Shown here: positions 27,130-35,722 of the stretch, piece by piece
Position numbering within the stretch: the stretch's first letter is position 1
Layout of the letters: the number at the start of each line of letters is the position of its first letter
Source of the DNA: CADDYT01 sp035294125
GTDB lineage: Bacteria > Chloroflexota > Ktedonobacteria > Ktedonobacterales > Ktedonobacteraceae
Assembly: GCA_035294125.1 (NCBI GenBank)
Contig: DATGLM010000062.1
Location: 1 to 64,000 of the forward strand
DNA: 64,000 bases
Direction of reading: 5' to 3'
Position numbers and translations under genes: made by a program
Notes under the pieces: generated by a model
Told to the model about the DNA's origin: nothing
What the model saw: the letters and a program-made list of their open reading frames with translations, nothing else
The model's database searches: none

Positions 27130-27334
27130 CACGCCAGGAGGAACAGGCAACGGGCGTCTTTATCGCACAAAGGTTTCATTTCATCACGCGGCGAAGTCAA
27201 GGTACATAGAGGGAGCATCCTTGACGTATTACTGGTTGATGGATAACCTCCTGATGATTGAGGTCGGGGAATAAGCCGACAGGGAACTGGCAGGTTGGTT
27301 GGCACTACAGACGAAGTTGCACGGGAGACGGAAC

Positions 27335-28669
27335 GTGGAAAAACTTTTGCCGCAAAATATCGAAGCGGAATGCGGTGTACTGGGCAGTATCATTATCGAT
27401 CCAGAGGCCATCGTCCAGGTAGCGGATTTCTTGCACCCTGACGACTTCTATCGTGACGCCCATCGCACCATCTACGAAGTCATCCTGCACCTGTACGAGC
27501 AGCACGAACCGGCGGACTTTATTACGATCTGCGACGAACTGGAACGTAATAACAAACTCGAAGAAGTTGGCGGGGCCGGCTACATCACCTCGCTCATCAA
27601 CCAGGTGCCGACCAGCGGCAACGTCGAATATTACGGGCGTATCGTTGAGCGCGCCTCTATCCTGCGCCGCCTCATCCATGCCGCCGGGCAGATCGCCGCC
27701 ATCGCCTACGAAGAGGGCGACGCCGACGTGGCTCTCGACAGGGCCGAGCAGTTGATCTTTGGCATCAGCCAGAAGCACGCTCGCGCCGATTTCTCTCTGC
27801 TGCGCGACATCCTCTCCCAATATATGGACAAACTCGATCAGCTCCACGAGCGGCGCGGCACCATTGTCGGTGTCCCCACCGGCTTCACCGACCTCGATCG
27901 CCTCACCGGCGGCCTGCAAAAGTCCGATTTGATTATTTTAGCGGCCCGACCGGCGGTCGGAAAGACGTCGATGTCTCTGAGCCTGGCTCACAATGCCGCC
28001 GTCAAATATCAGCAATCTATTGCCATCTTCAGCCTGGAAATGAGTAAGGAACAACTGGTGCAGCGCCTGCTTTCAATGGACGCAGGCATTGATCAGCACC
28101 GCTTGCGCACTGGCTGGATTGAGGACGACGAATGGGAGCGCATCGTTTACTCTATGGGTACGCTTTCCGAGGCTAACATCTGGATCGACGACACAGCGGG
28201 CATCTCTACCGTCGAGATGCGCAGCAAGGCCCGCCGCCTGCACGCCCAACACGGCATCGACCTCATCATCGTCGACTATCTCCAGCTCATGCAGGCCACC
28301 ATCGGCAACAAGCGCAACGAGAATCGCGTGCAGGAAATCTCTGAGGTCAGCCGCAGCCTCAAAGCCCTTGCCCGCGAACTCAACATACCCGTCCTTGCCC
28401 TCGCACAGCTATCACGCGCTGTAGAGAGCAGGCAATCGAAGGTGCCGCAACTGTCAGATTTGAGGGAGTCGGGCAGTCTGGAGCAGGATAGTGATCTTGT
28501 CATGTTCATTTATCGCGAGGATGTCTATAACCCGGAGTCGGAGCGGAAAAATATTGCCGATATTATCGTTGCCAAACACAGGAATGGGCCGATTGGCGAG
28601 GTCAGTCTGTATTTCCAGGCCAACCAGACCCGTTTCCGCGACCTGGAACTCAACCCGCCTGTGGGATAA
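27335..28669 (+). CDS. dnaB: Replicative DNA helicase DnaB
   Basis: 444 residues from the GTG at 27335, which follows GGGAGACGGAAC. The frame opens 12 codons earlier at a TTG, but the family normally starts just before LPQNIEAE. N-terminal domain 1-100, linker helix, then the RecA-like C-terminal domain: AARPAVGKTSMSLSLA Walker A (~203), IFSLEMSKEQL, LIIVDYLQLM Walker B, and RESGSLEQDSDLVMFIYRE. Hexameric 5'-3' helicase of the fork. First gene of a module with a DnaD-like protein and a helicase loader. Confidence 0.97.
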   Translation: MEKLLPQNIEAECGVLGSIIIDPEAIVQVADFLHPDDFYRDAHRTIYEVILHLYEQHEPADFITICDELERNNKLEEVGGAGYITSLINQVPTSGNVEYYGRIVERASILRRLIHAAGQIAAIAYEEGDADVALDRAEQLIFGISQKHARADFSLLRDILSQYMDKLDQLHERRGTIVGVPTGFTDLDRLTGGLQKSDLIILAARPAVGKTSMSLSLAHNAAVKYQQSIAIFSLEMSKEQLVQRLLSMDAGIDQHRLRTGWIEDDEWERIVYSMGTLSEANIWIDDTAGISTVEMRSKARRLHAQHGIDLIIVDYLQLMQATIGNKRNENRVQEISEVSRSLKALARELNIPVLALAQLSRAVESRQSKVPQLSDLRESGSLEQDSDLVMFIYREDVYNPESERKNIADIIVAKHRNGPIGEVSLYFQANQTRFRDLELNPPVG

Positions 28670-28703
28670 TCTCTTGTTATTATCTTTTTCTGGATTGATT
28701 ACG

Positions 28704-29510
28704 ATGACAGGTTTTACTGGATTTCCGTCGGGGAAAAACCCCTATGTGCCGGTGCCGGAAGTCTTCTTCACGGCCCTGCTGCCGGAGATCGAAGACAGCG
28801 CTGAACTCAAGGTCACGCTGCACCTCTTCTGGCTGCTGGCACAAAAGCAAGGCAACCCACGCTGCGCCAGTGACCGCGAGTTGCGGGCCGACCCGCTGCT
28901 CCTGCGCAGTCTCAAGCGGCAGGGCGACCCACGCCCACCGGAAGAGCGCCTGCGCCAGGGTCTGGAACTGGCAGTGGCACGCGGCACCCTGCTGCGCATC
29001 AACTTACGCCTCGTCAGCGAGGGCAAAAACGAGGCGGAGGTGATCGCATGGTATTTCTTTAATACGCCGCGCAGCCGTAAAGTCGTCAACGAACTGCAAG
29101 GCGGTGAAATGGTTCCCGTTCGTTTGCTCAACCAGGAACAGGCAAACGATCTTGAGAATGGCAGTGGCAACGGCGATGGAGCCGAGCCAGCGTCGGAAGA
29201 AGACAGCGCAGCCGGGGAAGCAGAAAAGCAGGCGAATGCGACGGAGCAGCCGCTTGTGCTGACCAGGGCGCGCAAAAAAGTACAGGTTCAGGTAGAGCGT
29301 CCCAACATTTTTGTCCTTTATGAACAAAACATTGGACTTCTTTCACCTTTGATCGCGGAGGAACTCAAAGAGGCTGCCGACCGCTATCCGGCTGAATGGA
29401 TTGAGGCGGCGTTTCGTGAAGCGGTAATGTATAATAAGCGCAATTGGAAGTATATCCGTGCTATTTTGAGACGGTGGGAAACGGAAGGCAGGCAAGCATG
29501 GAACGCCTGA
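28704..29510 (+). CDS. DnaD-like primosome protein
   Basis: 268 residues from the ATG at 28704; the frame runs upstream into dnaB without a start signal. The N-terminal ~130 residues are a helical/winged-helix-like domain (FFTALLPEIEDSAELKVTLH). An acidic low-complexity linker follows (~165-190), then a C-terminal DnaD/DnaB2 domain ending MYNKRNWKYIRAILRRWETEG, which carries the YxxxIxxxW motif that binds DNA in Bacillus DnaD. It likely helps load DnaB. It lies 34 nt after dnaB and overlaps the loader gene by 13 nt. Confidence 0.85.
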   Translation: MTGFTGFPSGKNPYVPVPEVFFTALLPEIEDSAELKVTLHLFWLLAQKQGNPRCASDRELRADPLLLRSLKRQGDPRPPEERLRQGLELAVARGTLLRINLRLVSEGKNEAEVIAWYFFNTPRSRKVVNELQGGEMVPVRLLNQEQANDLENGSGNGDGAEPASEEDSAAGEAEKQANATEQPLVLTRARKKVQVQVERPNIFVLYEQNIGLLSPLIAEELKEAADRYPAEWIEAAFREAVMYNKRNWKYIRAILRRWETEGRQAWNA

Positions 29511-31165
29511 ATGACATCATGGGAAGAACGACCCCGCGCCGCTCCCTTCCCAGACAGCAGATGAACGCGGAGCAGGTTACTGACGAGCAGGAGCAGCAGC
29601 CAGGCGAGGCATATACACGGCCTCGCTATAATCAGTACCCCGAACCCGGCGCCGGTTCGCGCAGTTCGTTACGCGAGCCGCGCCCGCGTCAGGGGCAATC
29701 TACGCCCACATCTCAGCGCGCTTTTTCACAGGGGGCGCGCCAGGGGCAGGGCGGTCAAGGGGGATATAGCTATATGGAGCCGAATCAGCGCGAGCGTCGC
29801 ATGGCAGGAGATCACCGGCCCTCAACAGGCTCGGCTCCACGCCAGGGCAGCTACCCACGCCAGCGGCCCCTGCCTGATGGGAGCAATTATATTCCACGCC
29901 AGCGGGCTGCCGAGGAGCAACCGCTTAACAGGCCCACAGCAAGGCCCTCGGCCAGCTATCATCACAGCGACAGCTATCAACGCACCCAGGGGGACGTGGC
30001 AAACGAGTGGGAAGGCGAAGGCGATGAAGATATCGTCATGGAATACGGCGACTGGGAAGGCAGCGAGCAGGAGGCCGCGCCCTATCGCCGCCCGGAGCGC
30101 GAGAGCAACACCCGGCCCGACGAGGGAGATTACGCCTTTCCTACCGATGCGCAGCTCTATGGCCGCGACCCTCGCCTCACACGGGGCCGGAGCATGTATA
30201 GCACAGGAACGGGACAAACACAATCGCCGCTTCATTCTCCCATGCCGCTCGCACGCCCGCAAGAGATGCCGCCGCAGACGCCCTATGGAACGCAGCGCCG
30301 CACGCAGCCACTCGACCCACAGGTGCTGGCGGAGTTTGAACGCGACCAGGATATCTCGGAGTTGCCTATTCGTGCGCCGCGCATCCCGCGCCAACCGGTC
30401 ATGCGCGAGCGCGAACCGGCCCCTTCTCCCGCGCTGGCTCCCTTACCCATGCCTGTGCCTGCCGCGCGCAGCGTCTGTCCCATCTGCAAAGGGGCTGGCT
30501 ACCTGCGTGTCGACGTGCCTTTCGGCCATCCCAATTTCGGTAAGCCCGTTCCCTGTGAGTGCAAAGAGGCAGAACGTAAGGAAAAACGCCGCCAGCAATT
30601 GATCGAGCTTTCCGACCTGAGCGCGTTCCATAATAAGAGCTTTAAAAACTTTAATATTCGCTTCCAGGGCATCCATCCTTGCGTGCAGGAAGCATTTCAC
30701 GCGGCCCGCGAATTCGCGCACAACCCGAACGGCTGGCTCGTCTTGATCGGCCCCAACGGCTGTGGCAAGACACACCTGGCGGCCGCCATCGCGAACCAGA
30801 CGCTCGCCGACGGTGCCGTTGTGCTCTTCACCGTCGTACCCGACCTGTTGGCCCACCTGCGTGCCACTTTCGGACCGGGTGCCCCGGAAGCCTACGAGCA
30901 GCGTTTCGCCAAGATGCGCGAGGCCGAGGTGCTCATCCTGGACGATCTGGGAGCGCACCAGAGTTCGGCATGGGCCAACGAAAAACTTTTCCAACTGCTC
31001 AACTACCGCTATAATTCGGCCTATCCAACCGTTATCACCGCCAATAAACAGGGGCTGGCCGGTCTGGACGAACGCATTCTCTCGCGCATCTCAGATAATG
31101 CCCTCGTCACCCGCATCATCATGAACGGCGCGCTAGACTATCGCCCCCAGAACCCCAGACGCTAA
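29498..31165 (+). CDS. DnaC/DnaI-like helicase loader with long disordered N-terminus
   Basis: 555 residues from the ATG after GGAAGGCAGG. Residues 1-~320 are low-complexity and rich in Arg, Gln, Pro and Gly, unlike typical ~300-residue loaders. A zinc site follows (CPIC at ~325, CEC at ~351), then a AAA+ domain: LIGPNGCGKTHLAAAIA Walker A (~416), VLILDDLGAHQ Walker B (~478), the sensor ANKQGLAGLDERILSRISD and basic C-terminus. Expected to place DnaB on DNA at the origin. IstB transposition helpers share the fold, but the zinc site and operon favour a loader. Confidence 0.88.
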   Translation: MERLNDIMGRTTPRRSLPRQQMNAEQVTDEQEQQPGEAYTRPRYNQYPEPGAGSRSSLREPRPRQGQSTPTSQRAFSQGARQGQGGQGGYSYMEPNQRERRMAGDHRPSTGSAPRQGSYPRQRPLPDGSNYIPRQRAAEEQPLNRPTARPSASYHHSDSYQRTQGDVANEWEGEGDEDIVMEYGDWEGSEQEAAPYRRPERESNTRPDEGDYAFPTDAQLYGRDPRLTRGRSMYSTGTGQTQSPLHSPMPLARPQEMPPQTPYGTQRRTQPLDPQVLAEFERDQDISELPIRAPRIPRQPVMREREPAPSPALAPLPMPVPAARSVCPICKGAGYLRVDVPFGHPNFGKPVPCECKEAERKEKRRQQLIELSDLSAFHNKSFKNFNIRFQGIHPCVQEAFHAAREFAHNPNGWLVLIGPNGCGKTHLAAAIANQTLADGAVVLFTVVPDLLAHLRATFGPGAPEAYEQRFAKMREAEVLILDDLGAHQSSAWANEKLFQLLNYRYNSAYPTVITANKQGLAGLDERILSRISDNALVTRIIMNGALDYRPQNPRR

Positions 31166-31198
31166 GCTGGCAACAAAGCGGGAAGGATGTTACCGGCT

Positions 31199-31408
31199 AT
31201 GACAACAGCAGTGTGCGAAAGGTGTGACGGGACAGGCGTCCTGACTATCAGTTCTACCTGCCGCAAGTGCAGCGGAACAGGAGAGGTCATCATTTACGAA
31301 AACGACGGCAGTGAAAGCATAGAAACCTGTCCCAACTGCGACTTTGGCCTCGTCTTTATCGAGCAGATTTGCCCCTCTTGCAACGGCACAGGCCAGATCG
31401 ACGGATAG
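31199..31408 (+). CDS. Small DnaJ-type zinc-finger protein
   Basis: 69 residues holding four CxxC pairs: CERCDGTG, CRKCSGTG, CPNCDFG and CPSCNGTG. This is the repeat of the DnaJ cysteine-rich domain, which binds two zinc ions, without a J domain or substrate domain. The ATG at 31199 follows GGGAAGG by 12 nt; an ATG at 31187 is too close to it. It is 33 nt behind the helicase loader gene and may be transcribed with it. Role unknown. Confidence 0.78.
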   Translation: MTTAVCERCDGTGVLTISSTCRKCSGTGEVIIYENDGSESIETCPNCDFGLVFIEQICPSCNGTGQIDG

Positions 31409-31476
31409 TTCTCGTCCCACAATCGTAGCAGTTTTGGCAGTCCTGTGCCTTGACTGCTAATCCAGGCACAAACGCC

Positions 31477-31505
31477 TTGCTTTTGTGTTGCAGAAGTGCT
31501 ATCAT
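31477..31505 (+). promoter_or_regulatory. Candidate clpP promoter
   Basis: TTGCTT at 31477-31482 and TATCAT at 31500-31505 with a 17-bp spacer. Transcription would start near 31512, about 120 nt before clpP. No CtsR or HrcA operator was recognised. Confidence 0.42.
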
Positions 31506-31631
31506 AACGGTACAAACTCCCATTATGGGATTCCTCTGCACATTCCAATTTTGCTGACGGTACATTTCAGAAAGTTCAGCGAGAAGAGCATGAGCAAGAA
31601 ATGGATCGTTTAAATTGCATAAGGAGCAACA

Positions 31632-32297
31632 ATGACGGCATTTAATCCGAAAGATCCGAAATGGATCAAAGAGACACGAGAAGTTCTTGAACCGTATGGG
31701 ATTCACGTCCCGGGTGTGGTCGAGTCCACGCCTCGCGGTGAGCGATCCTGGGACCTCTTCTCTCGCCTGCTGAAGGAACGGATCATCTTTATTGGCACCC
31801 CGATTGACGATGTAGTCGCCAATATCACGGTGGCCCAGTTGCTGTACCTCCAGAGCGAGGACGCGACGAAAGACATTAACCTGTACATCAACTCGCCCGG
31901 TGGCAGCATTTATGCCGGTCTGGCGATTTACGATACCATGCAGTGGCTGCAGCCGGATGTTTCCACCGTCTGCATGGGCATGGCGATGAGCATGGGTGCT
32001 GTCCTGCTGGCCGCTGGTGAGCACGGCAAGCGTTACTGCCTGCCCAACTCCACCATGTTGATTCACCAGCCTCTCGGTGGCGCGGAGGGTCAGGCGGCAG
32101 ACATCGAGATCACCGCTCGCGAAATCCTGCGCCTGCGTCGCAATCTGTACGAGATCCTGGCCAAGCACACCGGCCAGACGATCGAGCGCATCATGCAGGA
32201 CTCCGACCGTAACTACTACCTCGACGCCCGCCAGGCTGTTGAGTACGGTCTCGTCGACGATGTGCTGACTCGCGGCGAAGAAATTGTTACCAGATAA
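31632..32297 (+). CDS. clpP: ATP-dependent Clp protease proteolytic subunit
   Basis: 221 residues with an AAGGAGCAAC site. Catalytic S120 in GMAMSMGAVLL, H145 in MLIHQPLGG, and an Asp in DRNYYLDARQAVEYGLVD. The core INSPGGSIYAGLAIYDTMQ and the hydrophobic N-terminal loop region are conserved. A ~25-residue N-terminal extension precedes the usual start. Forms the tetradecameric serine peptidase used by ClpX/ClpC for regulated proteolysis. No ATPase gene is adjacent. Confidence 0.96.
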   Translation: MTAFNPKDPKWIKETREVLEPYGIHVPGVVESTPRGERSWDLFSRLLKERIIFIGTPIDDVVANITVAQLLYLQSEDATKDINLYINSPGGSIYAGLAIYDTMQWLQPDVSTVCMGMAMSMGAVLLAAGEHGKRYCLPNSTMLIHQPLGGAEGQAADIEITAREILRLRRNLYEILAKHTGQTIERIMQDSDRNYYLDARQAVEYGLVDDVLTRGEEIVTR

Positions 32298-32310
32298 ACT
32301 CACAAAGCCG

Positions 32311-32357
32311 GGTAAGAAGAGAAACAATCATTTCCTTCTTACCTGACCTATTTTTTT
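32311..32357 (+). terminator. clpP terminator
   Basis: GGTAAGAAG at 32311-32319 pairs with CTTCTTACC at 32335-32343, followed after 7 nt by seven Ts at 32351-32357. It separates clpP from the HAD gene. Confidence 0.7.
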
Positions 32358-32374
32358 GACTTCAGGGAGGACGT

Positions 32375-33379
32375 TTGCCTGAAAAGACGGTACCTGGTTT
32401 AAAGGGACGTATCATTCGCGGCATTCTGTTCGATCTCGGTGATACACTGTGGTCGCGCAAAGATGCCACTGTATGGCAACAAATGGAGGGTGCGTCCAAT
32501 CAGAAGGCGGTGGCTCTCCTGCGCCAGCACGTTTCCCCCGCTATGTTGCCTGCGCTTGATGATAAAACACTCGGGCAACGCCTGCGCGACGCTCTTGACG
32601 AGCAGGTGCGTGCTGCTATTCGTCTCGATCCGGGGCGTGAGCCTGATTGCGCGCTCGCCATCGTCCAGGCATTGCGCCGGTGGGGTATCGACGGTATCGA
32701 CCGCAGCCTGGGAGCAGCCCTTTTTGAAGCCCTGCGCGTCCGCATTCCCGAATCGCGCCCGCTCTTTGACGACGTGCTGCCCACGCTGGCAGAGCTGCGA
32801 CGACGTGGTTTCCTGCTCGGCGTGGTGACCAACCGGCTCTGGGGCGGTAAGATTTTCCAGGAAGACCTGCGCACTCTTGGCCTGCTCAATTACCTCGATT
32901 ATCGCCACATGGCTATCTCCGCTGATCTGGGAGTACGCAAGCCGCATCCTGCCATCTTTCAGCACGCGCTCAACGTACTTTGCCTGCCAGCCGAGCAGGC
33001 GGTAATGGTGGGAGACTCGCTGCGTTCGGATATCGTGGGAGCGCAGTGCCTGGGCATCTTCTCCATCTGGAAACCCAAGCCTGAGTGGCGCTCGCGTATG
33101 CTGGCCCGGCTCGTCGCGCCCGGCGCAAGCTCCGCTACAGGCACAGGTTCGGATACAAGTCTTCAGCAGGCGCTTTTACAGGCGGAATTGGCCCCTGGCG
33201 AGCAGGTGGATGTTCCCCCACCGGGTATCCATATTACCGATGATGATTTCGTGCTCTCGCAGGTCAGGAGCCGCGACGGCCAGCTGGATCACTACATACG
33301 TGGCACTATCACGCCCGATCTCATCATCGAAAACACCAGCGATTTACTGGATATCTTCTTCGAGGCTGGAAAACAGTGA
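32375..33379 (+). CDS. HAD-superfamily hydrolase with C-terminal extension
   Basis: 334 residues from a TTG after GGGAGGACG. HAD motifs: I GILFDLGDTLW (nucleophile D20), II LGVVTNR, III RKPHPAIF with its Lys, IV VMVGDSLRSDIVGAQ. The cap between motifs I and II is ~110 helical residues, so C1-type (gph/dehalogenase-like). About 80 residues beyond the HAD fold (from ~255) include a Gly/Ser-rich stretch and an acidic end of unknown role. Phosphatase activity likely, substrate unknown. Overlaps the next gene by 4 nt. Confidence 0.85.
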   Translation: MPEKTVPGLKGRIIRGILFDLGDTLWSRKDATVWQQMEGASNQKAVALLRQHVSPAMLPALDDKTLGQRLRDALDEQVRAAIRLDPGREPDCALAIVQALRRWGIDGIDRSLGAALFEALRVRIPESRPLFDDVLPTLAELRRRGFLLGVVTNRLWGGKIFQEDLRTLGLLNYLDYRHMAISADLGVRKPHPAIFQHALNVLCLPAEQAVMVGDSLRSDIVGAQCLGIFSIWKPKPEWRSRMLARLVAPGASSATGTGSDTSLQQALLQAELAPGEQVDVPPPGIHITDDDFVLSQVRSRDGQLDHYIRGTITPDLIIENTSDLLDIFFEAGKQ

Positions 33380-34152
33380 CGCCGTATCTGCGCAAATTGC
33401 TATTCGAAACCCTGTACAGAAATCGCCATCTCTATCGTTTCGCCAGCACGGTTCCCTTTGCCGGGCAGTGGCGCGTGTGGCAGAGACAGGCGCTGCCGCG
33501 CATCGTCGGTCACGACGTGCTGGAACTGGGCTGCGGCCTCGGCGACCTGCTGGCCGATATGCTTGAAGCTGGCTACAATTGCCGGGCCGTGGAGCAGTCG
33601 CCAGAAATGGTTGCGGCAGCACGAGCGACCTTGCGCCGTCGCAAAGTTGGCAGCGATGTCACGGTACTGCTCGGCTCGGCCCGGCACCTCACCTTCAACG
33701 ATGCCTCATTTGACACCGTTGTCAGCACCTTCCCGTCTGAATACATCTACGACCACGACACCATTGCCGAAGTCGAGCGCGTCCTGCGTCCCGGCGGTCG
33801 TCTCATCGTCATCGAGGGCGCGAACCTCCTGCCCGTCGGCTTCCTCCAACCTTTCCTCATGCTCATCCAGATATTCGTCTACGGCCCCGCCGCCGTCTTT
33901 GGCCCGCGCGCGCAGCGCAATTTGAACGAAGAAATGGCCCGTAATCGCGAGAGCGAGCGTCAACAGCAGGGCAATGTTGTCCGCAACGATAGCGAGACCG
34001 GCACCGGCATCACCACCGATGTTGTGCGGGACGCCTGGTTTGGTCGGCATATTCCCCTGGAACAGCACGGTCTGCGCCGCTGCTCCGAGCGTGTTCGCAG
34101 CCGCCGCTGGGAGGTGTACATCATCATAGGTGAGAAACCACGACAACTATAG
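33376..34152 (+). CDS. Class I SAM-dependent methyltransferase
   Basis: 258 residues, start GTG overlapping the HAD gene's TGA (GTGA), indicating coupled translation. Motif I VLELGCGLGDLLADML (~50), CRAVEQSPEMV, then SFDTVVSTFPSEYI and LRPGGRLIVIEGANLLP. A hydrophobic helix at ~155-180 (VGFLQPFLMLIQIFVYGPAAV) suggests membrane contact or a lipid-like substrate. Methyltransf_11-type fold; substrate unknown. Confidence 0.83.
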   Translation: MTPYLRKLLFETLYRNRHLYRFASTVPFAGQWRVWQRQALPRIVGHDVLELGCGLGDLLADMLEAGYNCRAVEQSPEMVAAARATLRRRKVGSDVTVLLGSARHLTFNDASFDTVVSTFPSEYIYDHDTIAEVERVLRPGGRLIVIEGANLLPVGFLQPFLMLIQIFVYGPAAVFGPRAQRNLNEEMARNRESERQQQGNVVRNDSETGTGITTDVVRDAWFGRHIPLEQHGLRRCSERVRSRRWEVYIIIGEKPRQL

Positions 34153-34329
34153 TGGTCACGGCGGGCGGCCATTCACCCACATGGCTGACAAATTCATAAT
34201 TCAGCGCCTGCGCGGTCAGGATTGTCGCTTGCGCCGACAATAGCAGCATGGTACGATTCGCATAGGGTTGTTGAGAAGCATCGATTTCCGGCCTGCCCGC
34301 GCAGGTCGGCAGTTGGCGGACTTTTTGCT

Positions 34330-34590
34330 ATGTCAGAGACACAGGAACACTGGTATAACCGGCAGGCTATTGAGCACCTGGCGCAGCACATCCCTTTTGA
34401 GCGAGACAGCGCGAGCAAGGCGGAGCAGATTGAGATGCTGCGTGGCCTCGTCATTCGTCATGGACGCGACATGGACCCGGAGCTATTTGGCTTTGATGCG
34501 CGTAACGAGTTGATTCGCCTGGGGCTGTGGAGTCGCATCGGGCCGGAACAAAAGCTGGGTGAGCATGAGAGGGAGGGGCCAGAAGAATGA
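34330..34590 (+). CDS. Hypothetical protein, 86 aa
   Basis: Soluble, helical and charged product (HWYNRQAIEHLAQHIPFERD, ELFGFDARNELIRLGLW). No family recognised. The ATG at 34330 lacks a good ribosome site; the frame also opens at a TTG at 34222. Isolated between the methyltransferase and proline dehydrogenase genes. Confidence 0.5.
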   Translation: MSETQEHWYNRQAIEHLAQHIPFERDSASKAEQIEMLRGLVIRHGRDMDPELFGFDARNELIRLGLWSRIGPEQKLGEHEREGPEE

Positions 34591-34678
34591 TATGGTATGA
34601 TAAACGGTTTTTTGTGCTATGATTAGTATAGGATTACTCCACAGCTTGTTTCGTTTTTGTGTATAAAAGGGGGCAACG

Positions 34679-35587
34679 ATGCTCAAAGGTACACTGTTGT
34701 ATCTGGCGCATAATCCTGGTGTGCGCGATTTTGTGATTCATAATAAGGCGACGCGGGGTGTCTCGCGTCGCTTCGTTGCAGGCGAGAAGTTGGACGAGGC
34801 CATTGCGACGGCGCGGGCGCTGAATGGGCGCGGGCTGCACGTCTCGCTCGATCACCTGGGCGAAAATGTTTCCGATGCTAAAGAGGCGCGAGCGGCGGCG
34901 CAGGATTACATCGCTATTCTTGACGCGATCAAGCAGAGCGGCGTTGACGCCAATATCTCTATCAAGCTGACGGCGCTGGGACTCGACATTGCGGAGGAGA
35001 TGTGCGAGGAGAATGTGCGTCTCATCCTGGAGCGGGCGCGGCAATTTCCGATCTTTGTGCGCATCGATATGGAAGGCTCCGCGTATACGGAGCAGACGGT
35101 GGATATGACGCTGCGGCTGCATAAGCAGTTCGAGCATGTGGGAACGGTGATCCAGGCCATGTTATATCGTAGCCGTAAGGATATCGAGCGCTTGATTACG
35201 CAGGGCGTGCGCGTGCGGCTGGTCAAGGGCGCGTATCAAGAACAGAAGACGGTGGCTTACCAGAATAAGAGCGAGGTTGATCACAATTATATTGAGTTGA
35301 TGAAACTGCTGCTCTTGCATGGGAACTATCCGGCGATTGCGACGCATGACGAAGTGATGATCAACGCAACCCGCAGATTTGCGCGTGATAACGGCGTCAG
35401 CAAGGCGGCTTTCGAATTCCAGATGCTCTACGGTATTCGCCGCGATCTGCAGGAGCAACTGGTGAAGGAGGGCTACAACGTGCGCGTCTACGTTCCTTAT
35501 GGCTCGCAGTGGTATCCCTACCTGATGCGCCGTATGGCCGAACGCCCCGCCAATCTGATATTCGTGATGAGCAACGCGCTGCGCTAG
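34679..35587 (+). CDS. putA: Proline dehydrogenase
   Basis: 302 residues with AAGGGGGCAAC before the ATG, the size of monofunctional bacterial PRODH. Beta-alpha barrel motifs: VSLDHLGENV, ISIKLTALGLD, VRIDMEGSAYTEQT, RVRLVKGAYQE, AIATHDEVMI, FEFQMLYGIRRDLQ, and the C-terminal YVPYGSQWYPYLMRRMAERP with the paired Arg that bind proline. FAD enzyme oxidising proline to pyrroline-5-carboxylate for the respiratory chain. The P5C dehydrogenase partner is not adjacent. Confidence 0.95.
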   Translation: MLKGTLLYLAHNPGVRDFVIHNKATRGVSRRFVAGEKLDEAIATARALNGRGLHVSLDHLGENVSDAKEARAAAQDYIAILDAIKQSGVDANISIKLTALGLDIAEEMCEENVRLILERARQFPIFVRIDMEGSAYTEQTVDMTLRLHKQFEHVGTVIQAMLYRSRKDIERLITQGVRVRLVKGAYQEQKTVAYQNKSEVDHNYIELMKLLLLHGNYPAIATHDEVMINATRRFARDNGVSKAAFEFQMLYGIRRDLQEQLVKEGYNVRVYVPYGSQWYPYLMRRMAERPANLIFVMSNALR

Positions 35588-35600
35588 CTTCAATCCCAAA

Positions 35601-35640
35601 CGGGTGGCGGGGAAGGGACTCGTTACTGCCCCGCCACCCG
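35601..35640. terminator. GC-rich hairpin after proline dehydrogenase
   Basis: CGGGTGGCGGGG at 35601-35612 pairs perfectly with CCCCGCCACCCG at 35629-35640, loop 16 nt. No T-run follows, so it may act in RNA 3' stabilisation or be Rho-assisted. Confidence 0.5.
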
Positions 35641-35722
35641 TAGGTGTAGTATACCATCAAACCCGACTCGAAGAGATCAAGTGTGAAGGCGCTAGAAGAT
35701 AATCAGGCAAAGGATGATGTTC

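Larger units (their letters stand above)
26592..27334. other. Intergenic region with DnaA-box cluster
   Basis: 743 nt between divergently oriented genes, without a supported coding sequence. It contains the DnaA-box-like cluster at 26777-26929 and an extended -10 promoter at 27121-27129. It is the largest non-coding stretch in the window and lies directly upstream of dnaB. Confidence 0.6.

Noticed and set aside
26861..27274. 137-codon frame upstream of dnaB
   Set aside because: It overlaps part of the DnaA-box cluster and the -10 promoter, has no ribosome site and no domain.
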